Positions 25,204-34,976 of a stretch of 64,000 nucleotides of DNA are shown here, piece after piece; position 1 is the first letter of the stretch, and the number at the start of each line of letters is the position of its first letter. Below the pieces are notes generated by a model. It searched no databases and was not told the origin of the DNA. It saw nothing but the letters and a program-made list of their open reading frames with translations. The translations under genes and the position numbers were made by a program. The stretch is from Polychytrium aggregatum (lineage: Eukaryota; Chytridiomycota; Chytridiomycetes; Polychytriales): assembly GCF_025602895.1 (NCBI RefSeq), contig NW_026516245.1, positions 260,501-324,500 on the forward strand, given 5' to 3'.

Positions 25204-25952
25204 CTACGATTCACGAACAATTTCGTTGTATCGAGCCGCCAGACGACGGTCATAGGGCATGATCGAAGCGGTGCTCTGGCCAAAGCCGCAGAGTCCGCAT
25301 TCCATGGAGCTTTCCTGTACATTGCACGTTGTGTGGGGTGAGAACGAGGCTCCAAGTGGCGGTCGACACAGATCGTGAAAACAGGGATCAGGTGCAAATG
25401 ATGTCTCGCCTGATAGGCAGCGGTTTCCTCGAATCGGTGGATGTGGGTGGCCACGATATGCTTGCAGTTCCGGCAGACATCTGCGGAGTTGCCAAGGAGG
25501 GACGCTTCTGTTGTCAGTGATGGCAATCGTATGCAGTTCATTCTGCGGCTTGTCGTCTGCGCATGTCCTTACGCTCAAAAGTCTCTGCACCCTCCTCGTC
25601 GGAGTCGTCAGCCTCGTTGGGGTCGTCGGGATCGTCGGCGCCGTCGATACTGTCGCTCTGTGCCCCATGAATCGGAGCGTCCGTTTCAGGCTCTGACTTG
25701 GTGGCTACTGGCTTGCGCCGCAGGACAGCGTCGAGCTCCATGTGCATGCATTTAGCGCATCCTGCAAAGTTCAGCATATATGCGCCATTGTCGGCCACGA
25801 AGGTGCCCTGAGCAAGCAAGCCAGAGTCAATAAGATATAGCCCCGGCCAGACGCCCATGTGGCATCACCGCGCACCAGGGACATGGCCGTATCGTGCTTT
25901 GCACTGGTCTTACTCGGTCCGGCATGTAGCTACGAAGACACCTTTTGCACAT
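25204..25952 (-). CDS. CHURC1: Churchill homologue (zinc-binding protein CHURC1)
   Basis: Small Cys-rich zinc protein. In vertebrates Churchill affects FGF responses in the embryo; its ancestral role is unclear. Exon 1 (25914-25952) encodes MCKRCLRSYMPDR, matching the family's N-terminal CxxC. A GTAAGA donor leads to exon 2 (from 25807): GTFVADNGAYMLNFAGCAKC, the second Cys pair. Exon 2 then adds an acidic linker of about 50 residues that normal Churchill proteins lack. Exon 3 has VCRNCKHIVATHIHRFEE (CxxC plus His ligands) and ends at AYQ with an apparent GC donor (25408-25409). Exon 4 reads ESSMECGLCGFGQSTASIMP and stops at 25204. The Cys/His ligand series aligns with the human protein. The border between exons 2 and 3 is approximate. 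Confidence 0.9.
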
Positions 25953-26253
25953 TCGTTCAGAGGGGCACAGATCACAGACGACGGATGCGGTGCGATCCAC
26001 GCCGTGGCGAGAACGACAAAACCCCACCGAGGGCGAGGGCAGGAGATCTCGCCCGGTTCTCGCCGGGGAGGGCCACGCCATGAACAAAAATGGGCGGCCG
26101 GTTGCTTTCATGGATTGCGAGGCAAGGTGCATCTGAGAGCACGCGAGATGCCGATTCCCTTGCTCAACAGATGGAGTAGGAACACCCCGGTCCGGAATGG
26201 CCGAGCGTATCGGTGCTCTTGGGGAAACTGACACTCCATTATCCTTCACGACT
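25953..26253. other. Spacer between Clr2-like and Churchill genes
   Basis: About 300 bp between two genes on the minus strand. It should contain the Churchill promoter. I see no repeat, RNA gene or extra exon in it. Confidence 0.45.
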
Positions 26254-29200
26254 TTATTGAAACCGTGCCAGGGTGCCGGGTGAGATCATCCGACCAAGAG
26301 CCAGATGCTTCTTCTGATACGGCCATTTCTCGTAGACTCGCCCCACGACCTGGGATATGTCAATCAAGGCTGCAGTCCTGTCCAATGATCGATCGCCTTC
26401 TGGGTCGCTGCCGGCCCGACCGCCTTCCGGATCCAGCGAGACGCAGAGCACCTTGGTCATCTTTGTCGTTCGGTGGAAGCAGAACATGACTATCTTCTTG
26501 AGCAACACAGATCCCTGCTCTGCGACCCAGATCCGATCGGTGGTCCACAGAGTCACTGGCCCAAGTACGAGGGCTCTGTAGCAATCCAGCTCTGCCATGA
26601 CCGAAGGCGTCGCACCTGTCACGCCCGCGAGCGGTAACGGGAGCTGCAATCGGCTGTACATAATCAGCGATGCAGAGAGCCGCTGATAGCACACGTGATG
26701 GGCCTTGAAGTACATCAAGAGGACCGGGTCGATTTTTCCAGGACGTTGAATGAACTCCGAATTCATAAATCCAGGAATGACGACCGAGTGCGGGTAGACT
26801 TCAAGATATGGAAGCAGACATAACTCCGGTAGACGGATGGCGATGGACTCGCACTCGAACAGCGACAGTTCGTAGACGTACATATCACTCTGATCGATGG
26901 ACAGGAAGACCTGGGGGGTGTGAATCTGCACATGCACTCTTTGTTTCTGGAGCCCAGTGCTGCTCGAGGGCACATCCGGGGCTTGCTGCACAATCAAAGG
27001 AGTCGTCCAAACCTTTGCTGACCTTTGTCCATGAATCTGCCGGACTTGTGCGGGCCAGTATAGGCGCTGATTCTCGAGAGAAGCTGGATCCCAGGGGGCG
27101 CTCATGCCTGGGCGGATAATCGGGGCCTGTTCGAGGAGCTTCAAATATACCGGAATGCACACCACATCCATCTTGCGAAAGAGGGAGGGGGTTGGCCGAT
27201 CACCAGTCGGGCTTATTGTTTTGGCCTTTTTGTCACTGTGAGTTGCGAGACTGGGCCACTTTCTCTTGGCTGTCGAGCTGGTGCCTTGGGGCCCAGTCTC
27301 CTTCTTACTTGGGGTCGTTGTGGGGGCCGATTGTTCTGCCACGGGGACGGATGTTGATCTCTGCCCGCGTAGAGATGGATGAACTACCGAAACGGAAGTT
27401 GTGCCTCTCGCCGGGGTCGGATTGGCAGTTGGGTGCACCACTGTTGCATGCTCAGCCGCGTTCGGGTTTAACGCGCCGCTGATGGACGGGGAGACAAGTT
27501 GCGCGCTGCCAATTGCGACAGCAGCAGATGTACCGGGTGTAGGCACATGCTGGCTGCCAGGTGGGAGCGGCAGCCTTCCTTGTGTCATTCGAGCAGCCAT
27601 CGGCACAGGTGTGTGCTGGAGATCGGCCAAGGGTTGCGGCTGCAGCACAAGACCAGACCGGCCGATCTGACCAGTGAAAGGGGGTACGTATTGTGGCGGT
27701 TGGTTTGGAACCATGTCCGGTCTCGGACGAGCAGGCGTCCCAAGCGGTACATGGGGACCGAGTAGCGGATTGGTGGCCACAGGGAAAGCCGAGGGAATTG
27801 CTGTCCGAGAGGTTGGGTCCGATATCCACAGGGGGCCCGACGGTGGTGGAAATTCATATTTTGGAATGATGCCTTGTGGCATAGGCGGGTTTTTGGGCTG
27901 TAGGAGAGCAGACCCTGGCTTGAATCCTTGCAGAGCTGCGTTCAATATCTGCTTGTTTTCGGGTGATATGCGGGCGCCGGCCGATTGGATGGCTGCCAGA
28001 GTCATGGCGATGATCGGGGTGGCTGTGTTTGAAAGAATATGCTGCAACAGCATCCGCTTGGTCTCAACTGAGTGGGCTGATCCCAAGATTTGAAAAGTTT
28101 GTGCGATGAGGGTCTTGGCGCTCTCCATATTCGGGTCCTGATTGGCGGCAGGCACTTGAGGCATGGGGCCGGAAACCGAGGGGTTGGCGGACGCACTGGC
28201 GACATATGCAGCTTCTCGCGGATCCGGGTGTTGATAGGGACGGCCTATGGTTTGGATCCATGTCTGTTGAGAATGCAAAGGTGACATGGCATCGCCTTTG
28301 GCCGTCGCAGAGATATTGGCCAATGGGCTCGTCAGCGGTACGGAAGTCGGTCGAGGTTGGTAGAGCTGTGGAGTTGTCGATATGGGTGGAGTCTTCTGCT
28401 GTTGTTGCAGCTGTAGCTGCAGTTTCTGCTGTTGCTGCTGTTGCTGCTGTTGCTGTGCTCTTTTCCACATCTCTTGCATTTGCTGCACTTGCTGGATCTG
28501 CCTTTGTTCCGCCTGCTTCATTTCTTGCATCTGCTTGGCCAGCTGTGCTTGTTGAGCTTGCTGAATTTGCTGCTGCTGCTCCAGGGCTGAGAGCGTCTGA
28601 TAGTGTCTCGCTTCCATTGAGGCACTAGGCCGAATACCAGCGGGGCTTTCAGTGCCCCGAGCGGATGTCCGTGTGTGAAATCCCTTGGCACATTCGACGT
28701 CCCATTTGCTATCTGTTAGTAGCTGTGCGGAGTAACTCTGCGATAGCGATAGCGATCCCAGGCCGGCATGCATAGTAAACGAATGAGTGGATGCGAGTGT
28801 ACCTGTCTGGAGAGCGATGTTGCACTGTCGCTCAGCACATTCTCTGGGTTGTGGTGGCGAGCCCCTTGCGGATACGCTGGTTGGAGCTTGGCAGCCGTCA
28901 GCCCCTCAACTTGGTTGGCTGTCTGTTGTTCTTGATTCGGCTGTGGAAACGGTATATCGTCGGGCTTTGTGGCAGCCGTTGCAACAGAGGACGAAGCGCT
29001 GTTCGAATCTTGATACAGTACATGACTCGTTGCAGGGGCCGAGCTTGCCGCAGAGGCCGAATCCAGCACAGGCGCAGGATGCGGTGCAGAGGAGTGAGAG
29101 GTAGCACTTGCGGGTGCGGTGCTATCAGAGGTATCGGTGGATGTTTTGGCGGTCAGCTTGACAAAGCTCTCCAGTTGTGCTGCAACTGTTCGGTACTGCT

Positions 29201-31084
29201 CCGCAAGGAGTGCGAAGGACTCCAGAGAAAGGACTGGGTCGAGCGACGCCCGGGTCAGTGTGCCTCCCTCAGTCAGTGAAGTCAGCTGGCCGATGGCGTC
29301 CAGTAGTTTGTTCGCTGGAGCGGCGTCTATCATATCGATGGATGTTCGCGTTGCTGCTGTCTGAAACTGGTCTCGATCCGACGTGTCCAAAGCTGGCCCA
29401 GAGTCGTCTGCTCCAGTGGATGAACCCGCGATGTTCGAAGCTGTAGCACCACCATGGGAGGACGAGCCAGGTTGAGGCAAAGCCGCTTCGTCACGCCATT
29501 GGGGCATAGGCTTTGGAGCCGGAGACGGCTCTGGAGGTGATCTGGAGCTGATGCGTGCGGAGGGACTCTCAGAGCTGGCACTTGTGACTGACAGTCCTGC
29601 TCGCTGCAAGGCCGTAATTCCAGTTGGTGCCGACACAATATTTGAGTCATTTGGGGCTGCATTTTCCTCAGGTTCCACGGATATCTCAGCGGAAATCTGG
29701 GGCGTCTTTGGCTGCCTTGGGGTCGGCGGCGCAGCAGCAGGTTCAGTGGAAGAAGGCACTGGGCCACCGGGGTCGGAATAGCTTGCAGCGATTCTGTCTG
29801 GCTGAGACAGACTTGGATGGCAGAGGAAAGGGTCGATATGTTAGGAAAGCGGCTCGTGAGATCATGGACACGATGCCGCCCGTCGCTGGCGGCAGCATCC
29901 CAAGAGCTTGACTGCATGACGCAGCAGGCGGGACAGGTCCAGAAGATCCGCTGAGAGCCACTTCAAGGTTGCCCGGCACTCACGGCAATCGAACTAGGTT
30001 GTTGTTGAGCAAGAGAGGAGAAGAGCATAGCCTCGATTGGTCGTTCGCGGAGCGGATACATACCTGTCGGAGATAACCCTCCTATGGGGAGGTGCTGAGC
30101 TGGCAGCAGCATCTTTGGTTGATTTGGGGACTTGGCTCGGCCCTGTGAATACGGGAATACAGTGTTCCGAGTTACGGGCCCGAGTCAACAGACACCAATC
30201 ACAATCCAGCAATCGAGCACCATACCAGCCGCTCCGGGTGCTGTTTCCTCATGTCTCAAACTATGGGTTCGATCGGGATCGGGTTTGATCAGTAGCGTTG
30301 GAATGTGTGCCTTGGCTGTTTGGACCTCTGCTTTCTCTGGATTCGCGGTTTGTTTCAGGGTGCAAATGCGGCATAGACATGGTGCGTGCGGCGTCATTGA
30401 TCTGTAGAGCCACTGCAGATGCTCCGCAAATGAGCCCAGGTCTCTGAAAGGCACACGGCTGTGGAGCCAAGGGATGGGAGCATATGCTGTCAGCATTTCA
30501 GTTTGCATGTTATGTATCAGGATCATTGCCGCCAACACTTCCAGCTCAAGCCCATTGATGGTGTCCCCCTCGATAGTCGTTCGGTGAGTCCTGGCTACAT
30601 CGCCCGACCCTTGCCGATCACAGGTCCTCGACCGGATCCTCTGGCCCTGGGAGAACTGCCTTGAGTGGATGGTACCAGGCACATCAAGTTTGATGCGGAT
30701 AGAGTCGGTGTCGCCCAGCACCGCCAACAACGGCACTCACAAGCGGTGGCCATATATCAATGGCATCGATCCTTGCAAAGCCCCGGGGGTCTTGATCATC
30801 CGGTATCCACTGGGAAGAGCCTCCAGTCCATCAATCGAGTGGATGTCCTTTTCGAAATCGACTGATGCTCGAGGCACATTGAAGTCTATACACGATTGCA
30901 GCCTTGGATTTGTGCTCGCCTGCTTGAACATGATCTTGCCGAGTTGCTGCAGGACAGCCTTCTCCTCGGCCTCTGAAGGAAATGCGCCCGGCTCGCCCAG
31001 GAATGCAGCCCATGTCGATGGATCGCCGTCCGAGAACCGCGGTGCTCTCAGCACAAGCTTCCTGGCGCTGGTGGTGGGGGCCAT
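26254..31084 (-). CDS. Clr2-like transcription-silencing protein, Gln-rich
   Basis: Probable nuclear silencing factor related to Clr2, a subunit of the SHREC heterochromatin complex in fission yeast. Exon 1 (start 31084) runs to ALPSGYRMIKTPG and then YGHR. A GTGAGT donor at about 30742 joins an exon near 30457 to give YGHRFRVPFRDLG, then AEHLQWLYRS and CLCRIC. GY...YGHxxRFR...HLxWL...CxC is the pattern I recall for the Clr2 N-terminal domain. Small exons follow (about 29990-30120), then a long Ser/Pro/Ala-rich region (28790-29917). The terminal exon has a polyGln/Gln-rich coiled stretch (28380-28600). It then has a globular C-terminal part with RLYWPAQVRQIHGQ and LPELCLLPYLEVYPH, reminiscent of the second Clr2 domain, and stops at 26254. 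Treating this as one gene instead of two is an inference from domain order. Internal introns near 28735 and 29735 are approximate. Confidence 0.6.
28380..28600 (-). repeat. Gln-codon (CAG/CAA) repeat tract inside Clr2-like gene
   Basis: On the minus strand this region encodes runs of Gln broken by Leu, Ala, Met and Lys. It includes about ten consecutive Gln near 28440. It is expressed as protein and so differs from the intronic arrays elsewhere in the window. Confidence 0.85.
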
Positions 31085-31321
31085 TCTGGCCAGTGGTGCT
31101 GGCGATGAGGATGGTGCAGATGGTGCAGATGGCGCTGGTGGTGCCGACAGCGCGGACGGCGCAGACGACCCCGACAGCAGCGGCTTTGGGCAAAATTACA
31201 GCGGGTCTCGTGATGCGCAGTCCACGTGGCATCCCCGTGCGGCGGTCTGGCGGCGTTGCGGGCCACAACACAGGCGGCGGGCGTGGCCGGCTCTGTCGAG
31301 CGATCTGCATATCCGCCCACC
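31085..31321. promoter_or_regulatory. Divergent promoter region, Clr2-like gene and LSM3
   Basis: Only 237 bp separate the two divergent start codons, so this is a compact bidirectional promoter. A 9-bp GATGGTGCA-like repeat occupies part of it (about 31105-31165). No TATA box is apparent. Confidence 0.55.
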
Positions 31322-32077
31322 ATGGAGAAAGGTCAGGATCTGGCTGTCGAGCAGCCTCTGGATCTGGTCAGGCTGTCCCTCGACGAGCGCATCTACGTCA
31401 AGATGCGCGGAGACCGGGAGCTGCGCGGAAGACTGCATGTGAGTATCTCGGATGTGGCCGATGGCCGATGGCCGATGGCCGAGCCGGTCCTGTCCGGCAT
31501 TTCGGTCGGCATTTCGGTCGGCATTCCAGTCGGCACATCAGCGCTGCCCTGTCACCGGTCATGGCAGGCACCTATGCAATAGCTGTGCTACGAAATTCGG
31601 CTCGTAGCCGTGCTGCGACCACAACCCAGCCCGGCATGCAGATGGGGCGTCTTGGGTCCGGGCTGCACAATGGCAAGTCGACCCCTGCTCGCCCTGCACC
31701 CGACTGACGTGCGCTTTCCGATCGTCAGGCATATGATCAGCACATGAACCTTGTCCTCGGGAACGTCGAGGAGACCATCACTGTCGTCGACATCAACGAG
31801 GAAACATACGAGCAGAAAATCCAGGCAAGGACTGGCACCGGCCTTTCGATTGCGCCGCATTGATCGGAGTCGGTCCTGCGCTGATCTGGCCTTGGTTTGC
31901 ATCGACGATCCACTCGGCCTCTGTTCCTGCGAACGCCCGAGCTGACCAATATCTGCACGCTGACTCTTGCAATCCCTGTTTCCAATCCGTGGCCCACAGA
32001 CGGTCGTCAAAAGCCACGACTTGCTCTTTGTTCGTGGAGATGGTGTTATTCTGGTTTCGCCTCCGTCGCGAACGTGA
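31322..32077 (+). CDS. LSM3: U6 snRNA-associated Sm-like protein LSm3
   Basis: Component of the LSm2-8 ring on U6 snRNA (splicing) and of the LSm1-7 ring (mRNA decay). Three exons fit exactly: 31322-31438, 31729-31824 and 32000-32077, giving 96 residues, normal for LSm3. Exon 1 contains [20 protein letters not shown] and ends in GRLH (Sm1 motif). Exon 2 reads [20 protein letters not shown]. Exon 3 has [15 protein letters not shown], the Sm2 motif with its RGDxV signature. Intron 1 is GT-AG. Intron 2 begins GCAAGG after CAG (GC-AG type), and no GT donor nearby would keep the reading frame. Intron 1 holds 7-bp and 12-bp tandem repeats. Confidence 0.96.
31456..31531. repeat. Two short tandem arrays in LSM3 intron 1
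   Basis: GGCCGAT occurs about four times from 31456. Then GGCATTTCGGTC occurs three times (31496-31531), the last copy imperfect. Both are intronic. Confidence 0.85.
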
Positions 32078-32356
32078 TTCATCAATCTTTGACAAAGCCG
32101 TCTTCATCCCCCAAACCAACGCCCAATCATGGCGTGTGCATCACTCACGAAGTCGAGCCGAGGGCTACTGATCTAGCATGCTCGAGCGCTGCATCTGGCT
32201 CAGTGCCTTTGTCCAGCGGCAGCCGGGCCCTCGATGAAGTTTCCAAAGGCTCCGCACTGGAGAATAAAATGAACGGGCACCATATGCTGCATCGTTATAG
32301 TATTGATCGCCACTTGCAACGGCATTGCACTACAACGAGCTGTGACTCGACCCCGT
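32078..32356. other. Convergent 3' spacer between LSM3 and CFAP161
   Basis: About 280 bp between two facing stop codons. Nothing recognisable lies here beyond presumed 3' UTRs. Confidence 0.5.
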
Positions 32357-34090
32357 TCAAACCGCAGCACTGGCACTTTCAGCGACAGCCCCAGCATCGG
32401 AAGACTGGGCCGAGTCTTGGCCCACAAAGATCACCCAGTGGTTTTGGACGAGCTCCTGTCTGTTTCGGCACGCCGCATCGAGGTTTTTGTATGAATGGCA
32501 AGCGGCCTCCCACTCGACACTAAAGTCGTTGCTGTGCCGGAAGAAGCCAAGGTCGTGAGCAAGCCGGGCGAATGCACAGGCGCCCATGGGATCAGTATCG
32601 CAGGACATGCTGGTGACTCACCGCACGATATGCCGTGGATCGCTGGAGAGATGCTGTCCAGTCACGCAGTGCGTAATGAGCACCGGCGAACCAGGCTGGT
32701 ATAGAAACAGACTGCACGTCAGTCAGGCTCTCCGACCTTTGTGCAGCAATAGCCCACCTTTCCAAGACGCTGCTACTGCCTATCGTGTCGGAGTGGATGT
32801 GCCCACCTCGATCAATTGCCCCTCCATCTCGAACCGGATGTTTGGATCGATACAGTCGATTTTCCTGCATGGGAGCCCGATTTAGCGCAACGGCCTCTGG
32901 CAACCAAGCCGACGTGCTCACAAGGGGCAAAAATCAGCAACGCACCAGAGAGCGGCATTGCTCTTGTGAAAGGAGACATAGGCTGGCTGTTGCTTGCCGT
33001 ACTTTGAGAAGCTAGAAAGTGTCTTGAGGGTCGATGACAAGTACATCTAGCACCAAGGGTGAGTGCCCCCCCCCAAGAGCAGAGGTACGTGTTAGTGATA
33101 GTCGGCATCTCGTTGGATCAATCGCTGGATCAATCGCTGGATCAATCGCTGGATCAATCGCTGGATCAATCGCTGATGTCCATGTGCTTGCCCTCTGGAT
33201 TCAGAGACCCACCTCGCCCTGTACGAACTCGCGGTTCAGGACAAGGTAGAACTTTTGGCCATATCGCAGCTTCTTGTCCTCTTCGGGGTTGCCGGTCCTG
33301 TACTCGTCTTTCAGCAGGAAGCGAAAGCAGTTCCTTGCCACGGGCACCCCTTCGACGAGGGACGTCGTGAGATTAAAGGTATCCTGGTTGGTGACACTGT
33401 CAGGGTAGTTATCTGGGACGTCGATCGACAAGAAACCCTCGGTATGCAGGTTCTGTTGGTTGGATGTGAGAGGAAGGGGCCAAGAAATTGATATGCTGCA
33501 ATCAGCGTCGCGGGAGTGACGGAGATGCTTTGGCGGTGGAGGATGCAACGCGTTGTCAAACTACCTTGAGCATGATATTCTGGTCGTACTCCATGACATC
33601 GGATAGCTTCACCTGTCCAATTGACGGCGTGAGTGAGTTTATCAACCGCTCGATGCTCGCTCCGCTTTAGCCCGCTGCGGATTCCATCAAAATGCTGCCC
33701 GCGATGGACACTGGGTACTCTACCGGCCGTCTTGATCCGCGAATCCTCCTTTCGACCCTTTGGCAGATCAATTCGTTTCGAGTGCTCTTTCCGAGGAATT
33801 CACGTAATTGGTTCTTTTCCAAGAAGACCGAGTAGATCGACAAGGTCAGGGGCGAGTGTTTGGGCCTCAATTCCCTCGGAGCTGCTCATTGCACGAGGAG
33901 GGCGGCGAAGCCTTGGGTGGACATCAAAAGTGCTCCGGGGTTCTGGCGACTCCCACGAGCACGGCTGAAATCGGCTCGACGACACCAGTTGCACAATCGC
34001 TCGGTCGTATTACCGCACCTCTTTCAAAACCATTTCTTCGCACCAATTGCCGATGCGGTGTGGAACAAGCGTAGGCAGCCCGTCGAGCAT
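32357..34090 (-). CDS. CFAP161: Cilia- and flagella-associated protein 161
   Basis: Axonemal protein, known in animals as a microtubule inner protein of motile cilia. Exons read in order on the minus strand: MLDGLPTLVPHRIGNWCEEM (start 34088-34090), corresponding to the family's RIGNWxED start; NQLREFLGKSTRNELICQRV; VKLSDVMEYDQNIMLK; NLHTEGFLSIDVPDNYPDSV, with VPVARNCFRF and LRYGQKFYLVLN (33217-33445); MYLSSTLKTLSSFSKYG; IRFEMEGQLIE; PVLITHCVTGQHLSSDPRH; and finally NDFSVEWEAACHSYKNL to QNHWVIFVG, stopping at 32357. This block order matches human CFAP161 along its whole length. About eight or nine exons. One intron contains a 12-bp tandem array. Its presence implies that the organism builds a motile flagellum. 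Confidence 0.93.
33115..33174. repeat. 12-bp tandem repeat, five perfect copies, in CFAP161 intron
   Basis: The unit GGATCAATCGCT is repeated without change five times. It lies in an intron of CFAP161, between the exon ending FVQGE and the one beginning MYLSS. Confidence 0.95.
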
Positions 34091-34400
34091 GATGGCGTTT
34101 TGGAACGGATGCGACGTGCAAAGCAAGAGTGCAATTCAATGAACAAGGCGGTGATGTCCGAGGAGCCAACAGCGGAATAACGAGTCGGGAAGCGGAAGAA
34201 GGGCAAACAAGCGATCGGCAGAAGAGGTGGGCGTGGGCCGAGGCGCTCTGCTGGCTGTCCCGGCCTCCCACGCCCCATCAAGCGGATTCCATATGTTGTC
34301 CAGCCTGATTGAGGACAGACAGCCAGGTGATCGCGATCGACCCGGGGAGCTGTTGCCGTCGGCACTCTCGACTTGCATTTACAGTCAAACGGGACAGGCC

Positions 34401-34943
34401 TCAATGGGCGAACCGTGTAGTTATATCCCGTCCTGGTTGGCAATCTCTTTGATTTCGTTGGTTGGTCTTGAATACACTTGGTCGTTCCCCTGTGTCGACG
34501 ATTGACTGGTATGGAGGCATTCGATGTGTGAGTGTGGTGCATCCATTCGAAGTGTGAGTGTGGTAGATCCATGCGAAGTGTGAGTATGGTGCATCCATTC
34601 GAAGTGTGAGTGTGGTGGATGCATCCACTCGACCATCTGGACAGCTCCATGGTGTATCGATATCAAGATACTCGACCTTCTCGAGTCGCTTGGCTTCCCA
34701 GCACTGTGAGCACACCTGGAGATCGAGTCGCTTGAATCGCCGTCGCCGGGTCAGGCTGAAGTACAGCTGTTTGTCCAGCATGTCTCCATCGAACACATGG
34801 CGAATGTATCGCAAGAGGGAACGGCCATGGCCAGCGCGATGTTTTGAGGCAACAAAGCATTTGTTCAACGACCAATATCCGGGGTGCCCCGTTTCCCCCT
34901 GAATACAGTGTAACGGCATCTTTTGAGCACTTTGACTTTGCAT
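34401..34943 (-). CDS. Unrecognised open reading frame, 180 residues
   Basis: The first 110 residues have protein-like composition: rich in Lys, Arg, Tyr and Leu, with segments such as FDGDMLDKQLYFSLTRRRRF and LQVCSQCWEAKRLEKVEYLD. The last third is translated from the 26-bp tandem array and gives a HTSNG-type repeat. I recognise no family. It lies just downstream of the RAD52 stop and could be a small gene, a terminal exon of an alternative RAD52 transcript, or chance. Confidence 0.25.
   Translation of the reverse strand: MQSQSAQKMPLHCIQGETGHPGYWSLNKCFVASKHRAGHGRSLLRYIRHVFDGDMLDKQLYFSLTRRRRFKRLDLQVCSQCWEAKRLEKVEYLDIDTPWSCPDGRVDASTTLTLRMDAPYSHFAWIYHTHTSNGCTTLTHRMPPYQSIVDTGERPSVFKTNQRNQRDCQPGRDITTRFAH
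34513..34616. repeat. 26-bp tandem repeat, four imperfect copies
   Basis: The period is 26 bp, with a core like CATCCATTCGAAGTGTGAGTGTGGT. The two middle-right copies, near 34539 and 34591, are almost identical; the copies near 34513 and 34565 are diverged. Confidence 0.8.
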
Positions 34944-34976
34944 TTCTCACTGGCACAGATGCACATCCTCATTCTC

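Larger units (their letters stand above)
34091..34976. other. Spacer between CFAP161 and RAD52
   Basis: Nearly 900 bp between genes on the same strand. It holds the CFAP161 promoter, a 26-bp tandem array (34513-34616) and one minus-strand open frame of uncertain reality (34401-34943). Confidence 0.5.

Noticed and set aside
28380-28600. Noncoding CAG/CTG microsatellite
   Set aside because: The minus-strand frame is open for more than 800 codons through it and reads as a Gln-rich segment flanked by conserved-looking protein.
28716-31084. Two separate genes, one ending near 30185 and another starting near 29917
   Set aside because: I considered the split, but the distal part carries the second Clr2-like block and no stop or promoter signal is needed between them. 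One gene is the simpler model, though unproven.
33115-33174. Possible CRISPR-like array
   Set aside because: The units are head-to-tail with no spacers, in an intron of a eukaryotic gene. This is a minisatellite.
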